Shown here: one piece after another, positions 24,456 through 33,439 of the stretch
Position numbering within the stretch: the stretch's first letter is position 1
How the letters are laid out: every line of letters starts with the position of its first letter
Source: CAWIHS01 sp963836005
Lineage (GTDB): Bacteria > Pseudomonadota > Gammaproteobacteria > GRL18
Reading direction: 5' to 3'
Assembly: GCA_963836005.1 (NCBI GenBank)
Contig: CAWIHS010000006.1
Span: 62,001 to 126,000, forward strand
DNA: 64,000 bases
The notes under the pieces: model-generated
Databases searched by the model: none
Told to the model about the DNA's origin: nothing
Seen by the model: only the letters and a program-made list of their open reading frames with translations
Translations under genes and position numbers: made by a program

Positions 24456-27400
24456 ATGATTTTAGAAAATGAACTCATACCCTATCAATGTTTAGATCTG
24501 CCTTCAGGTCCATGGCTGGTCTTTGCACCGCATCCAGATGATGAAAGTTTTGGTATGGGAGGGAGTCTGCTTTTAGCGGCTAAGCAGGGTGTTGATATTT
24601 ATCTTGTTTTTATGACCGATGGCGCTCAGGGTGGAATTTTAAATGCTCAGGAATTAGTCACAGTGCGTCATAATGAGGCAGAGGCGGCTGGCAAAATTTT
24701 GCATGCCAGGGAGATTTTTTTCTGGGATGAAGCAGATAGAAAATTACCGTTCAACACTGCCCTGGTTAATAAAATTGCAACTCTTACCTCAGAAATAAAC
24801 CCTCAATCCGTATTTTTTCCATCACCCATGGAGTTACATCCTGATCACAGAACAACGGCTCAATTAGTCTGGGCGGGTTTGCAACGGGCAGACACATTCC
24901 ATGGTAAAGCTTATGCCTATGATATTTCTGTTCAGGGACAGATAAATTATTTAGTGGATATTTCTTCTGTGGTGGATGAGAAACATCAGCTAATGTCAGT
25001 TTATGCCAGTCAATTAGGTGAAAATAACTACCTGGAAGTTATACAGGCACTGGATCGTGCCAGAAGCTATACCCTGGGTAATAGCGTGTTAGCCGCGGAA
25101 GGTTTTTATCTGTTTCCGTCAATACAGGGAGAACTGACCACTCATACTCTGTCTGTTTTGCAACCTTACTGGAAAACAGCGTCAAAATTATCAATAAATG
25201 AACCCCTGGTCAGCATAGTTATCCGTACCAAAGACCGCCCCGAGTTGTTAAAACAGGCGTTAGTCTCTATTGCGAAACAGTCCTATGGTAATATTGAACT
25301 GATCATAATCAATGATGCTGGAGCAAATATTACTGATATTTCCAGATCTTATAAGCCTATGATTAGTAAGATCAAAGTCTATGATTTCGCTGAATCAGTC
25401 GGCCGTTCTGCCGCTGCGAACAAAGGACTAGAGCTTGCCAGGGGAGAATATATAGGATTTCTTGATGATGATGACTGGCTTGGAGCTGAACATATCCGAT
25501 TGCTGGTGGATAAACTCCAGGATGCAGCGAATAATATACTGATTGCGGCCTATGCTTCGACACACTGTATCGATACTGAAAGGAATAAAGTACTCAGAAC
25601 CTATGCACAGGACTTTGATCCCGTGCTGCTTAAAATCGAAAATTATATTCCACTGCATGCGTTGTTATTTAGACGCAAAGCAATAGTAACAGATCCAAAG
25701 TGCTCCTTCGATGTTTCACTCGACCTTTATGAAGACTGGGATTTCTGGCTGCAGTTGTTAAAACGAGGCGATTTTGTGCATGTTAATAAAGTGACGGCAT
25801 TTTACCGTATTGGCAGTGGTTCGGGAGAGGGAGTAAATGCCGAACAGGAACGTTCAATGCAGGCGCTGGAAAAAATAGCCAGGAAATGGTTTAAACGCTG
25901 GACCGCCAATGATTATATGAAATTTATCGGCAGAGCCCGGTTTTTACAAAACCAGACCATTGAACTGGAAAAGCTTCGGCATGAGAAGGAACAGCAATGT
26001 CTGATATTAGAATCCTGGGGCAATGATTTTAGACAAAATAACCTGCAGTACGAAGCAAAACTTCAGCACTACGAAGCAAAACTTCAGCAACACGAAGAAA
26101 AACTTCAGCAACGCGAGCAGGAACTCTCACAGGAAAAACATAACCGGGAAAGAATCGCAGAAAATTATGAAGCCGAAATAAAACGCTTAAGCCAGAGCTT
26201 TGAAAAACAACTGAAGCAGGTATCCGTTAATTATGAGCAGGAAATTCAACGCCAGTCGGAGAACTATAACACGATATTATCGTCCAGCTCCTGGAAAATG
26301 ACTCGACCACTGCGTTTTCTAAGGCGAAGGTTTTCCTTGACAACAGAAAATAACCGGCTGTATAAACAGGGTCTATGGAAAATGGCAAAGGCACTTTATT
26401 GTTCCCCGCTACTGCAGCCCTTTATCCGTAAAATTCCCTTTGATACGAAACAACGTATCAGAAGTTTTCTGGTAAAAAATCAGATAACTGAAACCGTACC
26501 GAGTAAATTCAATAAACAAGAACAGAGGGGGAAGGTCAGCATTATAATACCCGTTTACAATCATGCCGAATATTTACAGCAGTGTATTGACAGTGCTATT
26601 GCTCAGACCTGGCCTCAGCTGGAGGTCATTATATGCGATGATGCATCCCCGGATCCCGATGTTAAGGACATTCTCCTAAAGTATGTCGATAACCCTCGCT
26701 GTAAGGTGATGTTTTCTGAACAGAATGAAGGCATTTCCAATACCCAGAATAAACTGCTGGCCGCAGCTTCGGGTGAAATTATAGCCTTTCTGGATTGTGA
26801 TGATTATCTGAATCCGGATGCCGTGGAGCGATGCATGCAGCGCTGGCAGGATGATACCGTTTATCTGCATACCGGCAGAGTCAATATTGATGCGAAAGGT
26901 AAAGAAGTGAACCGGATATCATTTGAACTGCTGCCGCGCGAAGATTATTTTGCAGAAAACCTGGAAAGAATGTTTGCCACTCATTTTAAACTGATCCACC
27001 GTCATGCTATTGCCAGAGTGGGGGCCTTCGACACCCGATTTGATTCAGCACAGGATTATGACATGCTAATGCGTGTTGCATTTCATTATCCAACTAATGC
27101 ATTTGTACACCTGCCGGAGTTTTTATACTTTCATCGCCTGCACGAAAAGCAAACTACCGCTGCAATGAATAAGAAGCAGCTGGATAATACACACACCATT
27201 CAGGCAGAAGCCCGCTTAAGAAAAGCTATTCAGCAAGGGCAATTTAAGCATTTTATTTCAATCATCATGCTCTCCTATGGTAAAAAAGAGCAGACGCTGA
27301 GCGCCATCAAAAGTCTTGAAGATACTATTAAGATACCCCATGAAATTATTCTCTTTGATAATGGCTCAGCAGAAGAGACAGTCAACTTTATCAAAGCAGA

Positions 27401-28103
27401 AATTGACGGTAAGTTTAAGCACGTCAAAGTGATCTATAATGAGTCCAATCTGGGTTCATCAGCAGGACGTCGTGCGGCACTGAAATATGCTTCGGGCGAA
27501 TGGTTTATCATCTTTGATAATGACGAGATTGCAGAGCCTGGCTGGATAGAAGAGCTGCTGGTCAGGACTGAGACTGATGAGAATATTGCTGCAGTATGCT
27601 GTAAGGTTATTTTTCCTGATGATTCCCTGCAGTTTAGCGGCGGTTATTTAACTCATCTGGATGATCAGCTGGTGGAACTCGATTTATATGATAAAGGCAA
27701 AAATACCTATGATCTGTCAACTGCGGTTTTCAGGGATTGTGACTGGTGCCCGATCGGGGCGACATTATTTACCCTGAATCCTGGCGACTTTTTACATGAG
27801 GGATACCCGAATATATTTGAAGACGCCGGGGTTTCCATGGCTTTAAAAAAACAGGGCAAAAGGCTGGTCAATAGCCCGGGTTCCTGGGTCTGGCATGAGC
27901 ACATCATTTATCAAAAAAAGGCAGATGTTGATATGCATGATCGGTATCTGAATGACCGCTACAATCCCAAACTGATGATGACCAGTATGCGGAGTTTTTT
28001 TAAAGAAAATAACCTCATCATCAATGATGAATATATCTGGCGTGAGAATGGATTGAATTCATTGTCCAGAACAGATTTAATCAAGTTGTTAGAAAATGAG
28101 TAA
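24456..28103 (+). CDS. Multidomain PIG-L deacetylase fused to three GT2 glycosyltransferase domains
   Basis: A 1215-aa cytoplasmic protein. Residues about 15-200 are a PIG-L/LmbE deacetylase with zinc-site motif HPDDE (about 25) and HPDH (about 129). A first GT2 domain starts at about 252 (VSIVIRTKDRPELLKQAL) with GFLDDDDW at about 336. Residues about 515-610 are a charged coiled coil with 21-base DNA repeats, then SSSSWKMTRPLR. A second GT2 domain starts at about 694 (VSIIIPVYNHAEYLQQCI) with FLDCDDY at about 779. A third starts at about 932 (SIIMLSYGKKEQTLSAI) with FDNDE at about 1028. One protein could thus deacetylate an N-acetyl sugar and extend a chain by up to three sugars. ATG 24456 is chosen over TTG 24420. 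Substrates are unknown. Confidence 0.87.
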   Translation: MILENELIPYQCLDLPSGPWLVFAPHPDDESFGMGGSLLLAAKQGVDIYLVFMTDGAQGGILNAQELVTVRHNEAEAAGKILHAREIFFWDEADRKLPFNTALVNKIATLTSEINPQSVFFPSPMELHPDHRTTAQLVWAGLQRADTFHGKAYAYDISVQGQINYLVDISSVVDEKHQLMSVYASQLGENNYLEVIQALDRARSYTLGNSVLAAEGFYLFPSIQGELTTHTLSVLQPYWKTASKLSINEPLVSIVIRTKDRPELLKQALVSIAKQSYGNIELIIINDAGANITDISRSYKPMISKIKVYDFAESVGRSAAANKGLELARGEYIGFLDDDDWLGAEHIRLLVDKLQDAANNILIAAYASTHCIDTERNKVLRTYAQDFDPVLLKIENYIPLHALLFRRKAIVTDPKCSFDVSLDLYEDWDFWLQLLKRGDFVHVNKVTAFYRIGSGSGEGVNAEQERSMQALEKIARKWFKRWTANDYMKFIGRARFLQNQTIELEKLRHEKEQQCLILESWGNDFRQNNLQYEAKLQHYEAKLQQHEEKLQQREQELSQEKHNRERIAENYEAEIKRLSQSFEKQLKQVSVNYEQEIQRQSENYNTILSSSSWKMTRPLRFLRRRFSLTTENNRLYKQGLWKMAKALYCSPLLQPFIRKIPFDTKQRIRSFLVKNQITETVPSKFNKQEQRGKVSIIIPVYNHAEYLQQCIDSAIAQTWPQLEVIICDDASPDPDVKDILLKYVDNPRCKVMFSEQNEGISNTQNKLLAAASGEIIAFLDCDDYLNPDAVERCMQRWQDDTVYLHTGRVNIDAKGKEVNRISFELLPREDYFAENLERMFATHFKLIHRHAIARVGAFDTRFDSAQDYDMLMRVAFHYPTNAFVHLPEFLYFHRLHEKQTTAAMNKKQLDNTHTIQAEARLRKAIQQGQFKHFISIIMLSYGKKEQTLSAIKSLEDTIKIPHEIILFDNGSAEETVNFIKAEIDGKFKHVKVIYNESNLGSSAGRRAALKYASGEWFIIFDNDEIAEPGWIEELLVRTETDENIAAVCCKVIFPDDSLQFSGGYLTHLDDQLVELDLYDKGKNTYDLSTAVFRDCDWCPIGATLFTLNPGDFLHEGYPNIFEDAGVSMALKKQGKRLVNSPGSWVWHEHIIYQKKADVDMHDRYLNDRYNPKLMMTSMRSFFKENNLIINDEYIWRENGLNSLSRTDLIKLLENE
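26049..26111 (+). repeat. 21-base tandem repeat in the coiled-coil coding region
   Basis: Three near-identical 21-base units (26049-26069, 26070-26090, 26091-26111) and a degenerate fourth code for YEAKLQH/YEAKLQQ/HEEKLQQ heptads. The seven-residue unit matches the coiled-coil period, so unit gain or loss would lengthen or shorten the spacer between catalytic domains. Confidence 0.85.
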
Positions 28104-28339
28104 TGAATTATTTTTTTCTAAAAGGTGCCATCCATTTATCCATCATAGCAGTGCTTATGACACTGCCAATATTGATTTCACAGTTTCTTGATAATGTTAA
28201 TAAAGAGGCAGGATTTTATTATTGAGTCATATCGTTGCTGATAATTCTATCTGCTGTTTTTTGCTTTTATTTACCCCCTGATTTTTTAGCATATGGATGA
28301 TTTTTTCAATACATTGTATGATAGCATCATTCTGCTTTT
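28104..28339. other. Intergenic stretch without a convincing gene
   Basis: About 235 bases follow the multidomain gene. A short reading frame, MNYFFLKGAIHLSIIAVLMTL and onward from about 28102, is hydrophobic but too short and has no support. The target duplication CTGCTTTT of the next repeat lies at its end. Confidence 0.3.
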
Positions 28340-28712
28340 GTAACTTTTCAGCGTATTTTAGATTTATACGTAAGTTCTTGATATCAGGTGTTTGCGTAAG
28401 GCAGATAATTGCTCCTGTATAATCTGCATTCCCTACATGACCGCCATGGATGGTGGAAATGCATGCGAGAGGCAGGAGCCGAAGTCGTCCCTGTAGGTCA
28501 AGTGTATGTGGCATGTATGCCACATTCAAGCCTGCGACATACATGGAAGTATAAGTGCCGTGGGAGGCAGGAAGCCGGGAACGACCATGGACTTATTTAC
28601 GGCGTCTTCTGGGCAGGTAATTGCTCCATGCATAACCTGCATTTCCCACATCCATGTGGGTCAGCAAATTCCTGGTGTCAAGGACGTTTTCAAAATTACG
28701 CTGAATAGTTAC
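28340..28712. mobile_element. MITE-like element, type A, 373 bp with several hairpin modules
   Basis: Ends are GTAACTTTTCAGCGTA and TACGCTGAATAGTTAC with an exact 8-bp duplication CTGCTTTT (28332-28339 and 28713-28720). The interior has at least three modules: a hairpin around CCGCCATGGATGGTGG, a hairpin TGTGGCATGTATGCCACA, and a right arm (28601-28712) nearly identical to 33260-33370. The left and middle parts match the reverse complement of the copy at 63575. Reading frames inside it are artefacts of the repeats. Confidence 0.9.
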
Positions 28713-28754
28713 CTGCTTTTTTAAATTTCCAGGACGTTTGCTAAGTTAATTACC

Positions 28755-30191
28755 ATGATTTCTGATTTCATAAAACAGTCACCCCCGAGGGAGACAATCA
28801 AAGCAGATATCTGCATTGTTGGCTCTGGTCCTGCTGGAATTTCACTGGCTCTGCAGCTGCTTAATTCAGGTAAATCTGTATGTCTCCTGGAAGCCGGAGG
28901 AATGGATCCCGTTGCTATCGATAGTGAACATCCTTACCAGGGGGAAGTCACCGGGCGCCCTTACGGAATAGCATCAACCCGGGTAAGATACTTCGGCGGT
29001 ACTTCAAATCATTGGGGGGGGTGGTGCAGGCCGCTGGATCCCCTTGATTTTAAGAAAAAAGATTATATACCTCTGAGCGGATGGCCCATTACTTACGAAG
29101 ATCTGATACCCTACTATAAGCAGGCACTGGTTGTTTGTGAAATAGATACCGGCGGGCTGGGCCTGGATGGATTTAATGCTACCTTTCCAGCAACCAGCTT
29201 TCTTGCCGAACATTCGAATGTTTTAATCAATAAAAATTTTTTCTTTAGCCCTCCAACCCGCTTTGGAACGCGTTATAAAAAAGACCTTGAAGAATCCGTA
29301 AATATTAACTGCTATCTTAATGCAACGGCAACGAAGCTTGAGACAGATGCTGATAAAATTGTTTTGTTAAAAGGGTTCAGTACCTCAGGCAAGCCATTTG
29401 CTGTTGAAGCTGAAACATTTGTACTGGCCATGGGAGCAATCGAAAATGCCAGATTGTTACTGGCAAATAAGGTGGCCAACCAAAGTGGTTTCGTGGGACG
29501 ATGTTTCTCTGACCATACTGGAAAAACAGTGGCCAAAGCAGTGATATCAGCTGAAAACAAATATTTTAGACACTACGAAACTATCACTGATGATGTCTCT
29601 GTATTACCTCATCTTTCATTCAAAGATGATTTCATTGTAGAGCATAAATTAATAAACTTTGGGGCTATTTTAAATCCGGTGATGCAAATTTCAGATGTTT
29701 CCAGTTCCGTGATGAATCTATTGAAGCTGGAGAAGAAAAAAACCATGGACGCTTTTAATGTACTTATCCGCATGGAAAATACTCCCAATCCTGAAAGTAC
29801 CATCAGCTTGAGCAATGAGAAAGATAACTATGGTATGCCGAGAATTAAATTGAACTGGTGGCCTAATCCTTTTGATTTTACTTCAGCGGAGCGAATAGGT
29901 CAGCTATTTGCAGATGAAATGATCACAAAGAATTTTGGACGCATAAAAATCAGGCCTTTTGATAAAAATGATGCGCTTAGAAATTCCACTATACAGGCAC
30001 ATCATCTGGGGACGACCAGAATGTCAGCAGATCCTGAGCAAGGTGTCGTCGATAAGGATTTGAAAACCCATGATACTGATAACTTGTATGTTTTAGGCAG
30101 TTCCTGTTTTCCTACCTTTGGCTTTGCCAATCCTACTCTGACCATTGTTGCATTGGCAGTGCGGCTTGGTGAAAAATTATCTCAGGCCTGA
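28755..30191 (+). CDS. GMC-type FAD oxidoreductase (sugar/alcohol dehydrogenase large subunit)
   Basis: FAD-dependent oxidoreductase of 478 aa. The N-terminus carries the dinucleotide-binding fold CIVGSGPAGISLALQL (about residues 21-36) and YFGGTSNHWGGWCRPLD (about 80-96), diagnostic of the gluconate/fructose/sorbitol-dehydrogenase type of GMC enzymes. The C-terminal block AHHLGTTRMSADPEQGVVDKDLKTH and LYVLGSSCFPTFGFANPTLTIVALA matches the GMC C-terminal domain with its catalytic His. No signal peptide is present. The next gene encodes a Tat-signal protein, so the pair probably crosses the membrane together. The substrate is unknown, possibly a glycan-related sugar. Confidence 0.88.
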   Translation: MISDFIKQSPPRETIKADICIVGSGPAGISLALQLLNSGKSVCLLEAGGMDPVAIDSEHPYQGEVTGRPYGIASTRVRYFGGTSNHWGGWCRPLDPLDFKKKDYIPLSGWPITYEDLIPYYKQALVVCEIDTGGLGLDGFNATFPATSFLAEHSNVLINKNFFFSPPTRFGTRYKKDLEESVNINCYLNATATKLETDADKIVLLKGFSTSGKPFAVEAETFVLAMGAIENARLLLANKVANQSGFVGRCFSDHTGKTVAKAVISAENKYFRHYETITDDVSVLPHLSFKDDFIVEHKLINFGAILNPVMQISDVSSSVMNLLKLEKKKTMDAFNVLIRMENTPNPESTISLSNEKDNYGMPRIKLNWWPNPFDFTSAERIGQLFADEMITKNFGRIKIRPFDKNDALRNSTIQAHHLGTTRMSADPEQGVVDKDLKTHDTDNLYVLGSSCFPTFGFANPTLTIVALAVRLGEKLSQA

Positions 30192-30196
30192 ACTCT

Positions 30197-31363
30197 ATGA
30201 TGCGAAAATTAACCAGACGAGAATTTATTGCCGGAACCGTGATTATAGCCTCGGCTGGTTCACTGACAGGAATTTATCTTACTCATAAGGCTGATGTGAG
30301 CAGCAAAAAATCAGCGACTAATAATCAGAAAGCGGCAAATGTTATTAATGAGCCAGTAGATGATATATCAGAAATTGGCAAAATATATCTTGAGGTCAAT
30401 AAGCTGAGTAATGATTCTGAAACAAGAAAAATGTTGTTAAACCAATTGCTTGGCGTGGATGATATAGAGCGTTTCCAAAGTATATTTTCATCATTCAGGC
30501 TGCAGATAAATAAAAAAATTCAGGAGGATATCAAACAGCAGAAGTGGTGTATTATTGATGGTTGGCAATTAACAGAAACAGAATGTATGGTCAGTGCCAT
30601 TGCTTTTATCGAGATGAGATCTGAGATAGGGATTGAGAAGGATATATTGAATAAACCAAAATATCAAAATATACCTTTTGATCTGCCAGAGGGAAACATT
30701 TCAGAAATTACTGCCTGGGGGCCGCAAACAACATCACAGGGACAGGCTTTTAATCCACAGCCCAATGGAAATTCTGCTTTATGGATCAAAACTGCTGATC
30801 TAACAGGTGCAAATTATGTGGTTTTTTTCGGCAAGTATCCAACCCATAGTACGGTTCACGCTTCAGGTCTGATCACCGCTGATTTATTACCGGCAGAAGC
30901 TATAGAGGCGACACAGGCAACCGGGACAACGCCCGTTTTTCTTGTGGATAGTAGAAAAAAAATAAAACAGAAAATTGGCATGTTTACTATAACTAAAGGT
31001 CAGGTTGAAGTAATCTCTAAACAATATCTGCATTGTTATGAGCAGGCCAAAATTGGCGATTTGGCAGAAGTTTTAGCCTGGGGGCCGGTAATGACCGAAA
31101 TAGGTCAGGATTTCAATATTCAGCCTGATAAGTCTTCAGCCTTCTGGATTAAGCTGAAGAAAGCCAAAAATGCGGATTATACCGTTGCCCTGGGAGATGT
31201 GATTTTAACGACTAAGAATCATGATAAGGGAGATCATGAGTTATTAACAGCCAATGTTGAGGACTATGTTACAGCCGCTCTGGTGCATAAAGCTCAGCAA
31301 ATACCACTGTATATTATTGCTGAAAATAAAAAGCAGATGGTGGGTTTTTTCAGGATTGAGTAA
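30197..31363 (+). CDS. Tat-signal small-subunit-like partner of the GMC oxidoreductase with duplicated C-terminal domain
   Basis: A 388-aa protein beginning with a twin-arginine signal (TRREFIAG, residues 6-13, then a hydrophobic stretch). Residues about 50-150 resemble gluconate 2-dehydrogenase subunit 3, which carries the flavoprotein subunit through the Tat system. The rest is an internal duplication: TAWGPQTTSQGQAFNPQPNG (about 173) and LAWGPVMTEIGQDFNIQPDK (about 292) begin two similar domains of about 100 residues that also share SA-WIK. The gene lies five bases after the GMC gene. The subunit assignment is inferred from context and partial motif; the repeated domain I do not recognise. 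Confidence 0.65.
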   Translation: MMRKLTRREFIAGTVIIASAGSLTGIYLTHKADVSSKKSATNNQKAANVINEPVDDISEIGKIYLEVNKLSNDSETRKMLLNQLLGVDDIERFQSIFSSFRLQINKKIQEDIKQQKWCIIDGWQLTETECMVSAIAFIEMRSEIGIEKDILNKPKYQNIPFDLPEGNISEITAWGPQTTSQGQAFNPQPNGNSALWIKTADLTGANYVVFFGKYPTHSTVHASGLITADLLPAEAIEATQATGTTPVFLVDSRKKIKQKIGMFTITKGQVEVISKQYLHCYEQAKIGDLAEVLAWGPVMTEIGQDFNIQPDKSSAFWIKLKKAKNADYTVALGDVILTTKNHDKGDHELLTANVEDYVTAALVHKAQQIPLYIIAENKKQMVGFFRIE

Positions 31364-31416
31364 TTGAACGATAAACAGTTATTTCCTTTCAATTTTCGTA
31401 TCTCTATTTTTACCCG

Positions 31417-33132
31417 ATGTTGAATATGAACAATAATAGTTTCATAAAATATTTATCCAATAGTCATTTTTTAGTGATTGGCCTTTTAGGCGTAATGACC
31501 TATATTTTTCATTCCAGCGCTCTTTCTGCGTATTGGCGTTTTGATGATGGAGAACATCTCTTATTTGTCGCTAAATATACCCCCTGGGAATATTTTTTTA
31601 TACCTGAAATAACAGGATTACAGTCTCAATATAAATTCGTTACTCCCTGGAACACGTTTTTCTATGATATAAGCCTGGGATTGTTTGGCTTGAATCCACA
31701 AGGGTTTTACCTTCATCAATTGTTTATGTTATGGATAACAAGTGCAGCTACCTATTATTTTCTGAAATTATGGTGTCCTGGCAGCTGGGCATTATTGGGT
31801 TCGATTTTATTTCTGGCCGGTTCTCCTGCAGTTCATATTGCCCAGGAACTGATGGCTGGGCACTACCTGGCAGGTCTGTTATTTTCCATATTAGCTTTAT
31901 ATTTTTTTGTTATTTCTTTACGCAATCAGGATAAAAAATTATTATTTTTAAGTGTAATCTTTTATCTGCTCGCAACAACCTGCAAAGAAATTTATGTGCC
32001 TCTTATCGGAATTTTAATATTTATTCCAGAAAACAAATTAAGCAACAGACTGCTTTTTTCAATACCATTTTTTTTGATCGCATTGTTCTATATTTTGTGG
32101 CGAAAAAGTGTTTTGGGTGGAAATTATATTGGTGGTTATCCTCTGCATAAAGCATTTAAGATAGATCTTGATAGATTGTGGGGGGTCTTTGATAATTTTT
32201 TTCAGATGCCTCAATGGGTACTGGGCAATCATTTCGCTGCTCAATTAATACTTATTTTTCTAGTTGTTGTATTATTCTATTACTTTTTGAACAGTAATAA
32301 GCTGACTATTTTAGCTTTATTAATAGCCTCTGTGCTGTTGTTGATTTTTCCTTTAATTCCTGTATCGAACAGCATCAACGAAATCGATAGAAAAATGTTT
32401 TTACCCTGGTGGGCATTTTCTATTTACTGTGCCATTTTGTTTTCAAAGCTACCAGAATATAAATATGTTCTTTACTCAACCAGCTTTATTTTAATAATTT
32501 TGGCTGGTTTTAACTCTTATAACGAATTAACTGATTCTAATAAAAGTAAATTATGGAAACATCACGATGAAGTCTCTAAATTTATAATGGGTTCAAACTC
32601 TGACCAGCTGCTCTATGCTCCCGATGTCGGTATTTACCCCTCTTCAATAATCACTGTGTCATTATTGGAAGCTGAAAAATTAATACAACCCGATGCTGCG
32701 CCGCATGCTAATATTGTTACCCATGTTCACCAGTTAGACAATCTGCCTGTAAATTTCAGCGAGATATATGGCTATAACAGTTCCTGTCAATGTATATCAA
32801 GCGTAAGCAGGGAAACGCTGGAAGAAGAAAAAAAGAAACTCAGAAATAAGCAATTAAGTGTCAGGATAGATTATAAGGATCATCATTCTTCCTGGGAATT
32901 AGGGCCATACCAGCAGGGAAGGTATTCCCTGCATGTGAATTTTGATGAAGAAATTGATAATAACTTTAGAATCCTCTCCTTACCAAGGAAGGCCCGTTTA
33001 AAAATCAGCAGGGAAAAACTAAGGGCTATGAATTTTTATCTATACTATGAATCACCTGAAGGCTGGAGCATACTCAGTGATTTACTTCGATATGATCCAG
33101 AACAATCACTAATTCTGGATTGGTCAAGCTAA
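31417..33132 (+). CDS. GT-C-like polytopic membrane protein, candidate glycosyltransferase
   Basis: Membrane protein of 571 aa with roughly ten hydrophobic helices up to about residue 370 and a soluble tail of about 200. The first periplasmic loop holds YWRFDDGEHLLF (about residues 40-51), an acidic pair in the place used by GT-C glycosyltransferases of the ArnT/PMT type. Further loop motifs are TPWNTFFYDI and CKEIYVPL. Such enzymes transfer sugars from polyprenyl-phosphate donors on the periplasmic side. It lies 53 bases after the Tat-signal gene. No specific family is claimed. ATG 31426 is an alternative start. Confidence 0.55.
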   Translation: MLNMNNNSFIKYLSNSHFLVIGLLGVMTYIFHSSALSAYWRFDDGEHLLFVAKYTPWEYFFIPEITGLQSQYKFVTPWNTFFYDISLGLFGLNPQGFYLHQLFMLWITSAATYYFLKLWCPGSWALLGSILFLAGSPAVHIAQELMAGHYLAGLLFSILALYFFVISLRNQDKKLLFLSVIFYLLATTCKEIYVPLIGILIFIPENKLSNRLLFSIPFFLIALFYILWRKSVLGGNYIGGYPLHKAFKIDLDRLWGVFDNFFQMPQWVLGNHFAAQLILIFLVVVLFYYFLNSNKLTILALLIASVLLLIFPLIPVSNSINEIDRKMFLPWWAFSIYCAILFSKLPEYKYVLYSTSFILIILAGFNSYNELTDSNKSKLWKHHDEVSKFIMGSNSDQLLYAPDVGIYPSSIITVSLLEAEKLIQPDAAPHANIVTHVHQLDNLPVNFSEIYGYNSSCQCISSVSRETLEEEKKKLRNKQLSVRIDYKDHHSSWELGPYQQGRYSLHVNFDEEIDNNFRILSLPRKARLKISREKLRAMNFYLYYESPEGWSILSDLLRYDPEQSLILDWSS

Positions 33133-33153
33133 AAGTTTCTATCTAACCACGGC

Positions 33154-33371
33154 TCATAGGTTAGTTCTTAAGCAAAAATATGGATGAAGAATCGGGTATT
33201 TGTGGAAGAAGTTTCTATAGCCAGGGATGGCTATAGAAAGCCTATAGGGATATATTTACGGCGTCTTCTGGGCAGGTAATAGCTCCATGCATAACCTGCA
33301 TTTCCCACATCCATGTGGGTCAATAAATTCCTGGTGTCAAGGACGTTTTCAAAATTACGCTGAATAGTTAT
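33154..33371. mobile_element. Chimeric MITE-like element: type D left end, type A right end
   Basis: The left end, TCATAGGTTAGTTCTTAAG, matches the type D terminus. The right end, TACGCTGAATAGTTA, is the type A terminus. The centre has the hairpin TATAGCCAGGGATGGCTATA (about 33221-33240). The right arm 33260-33370 is nearly identical to 28601-28712. Instead of an 8-bp duplication it is flanked by a 23-bp direct repeat at 33132-33154 and 33372-33394, which shares its last base with the element. Confidence 0.75.
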
Positions 33372-33439
33372 AAAGTTTCTATCTAACCACGGCTGGGTAC
33401 TTTTTAGCTGCTATAGGGGTAATTTTTAACCGCGAGCAA

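Noticed and set aside
28227..28708. Open frames of 60-105 aa on both strands inside the 28.3-28.7 kb repeat.
   Set aside because: They arise from the hairpin-rich MITE-like element. The same sequence recurs at 63.6 kb without a conserved frame, and no ribosome site is present.
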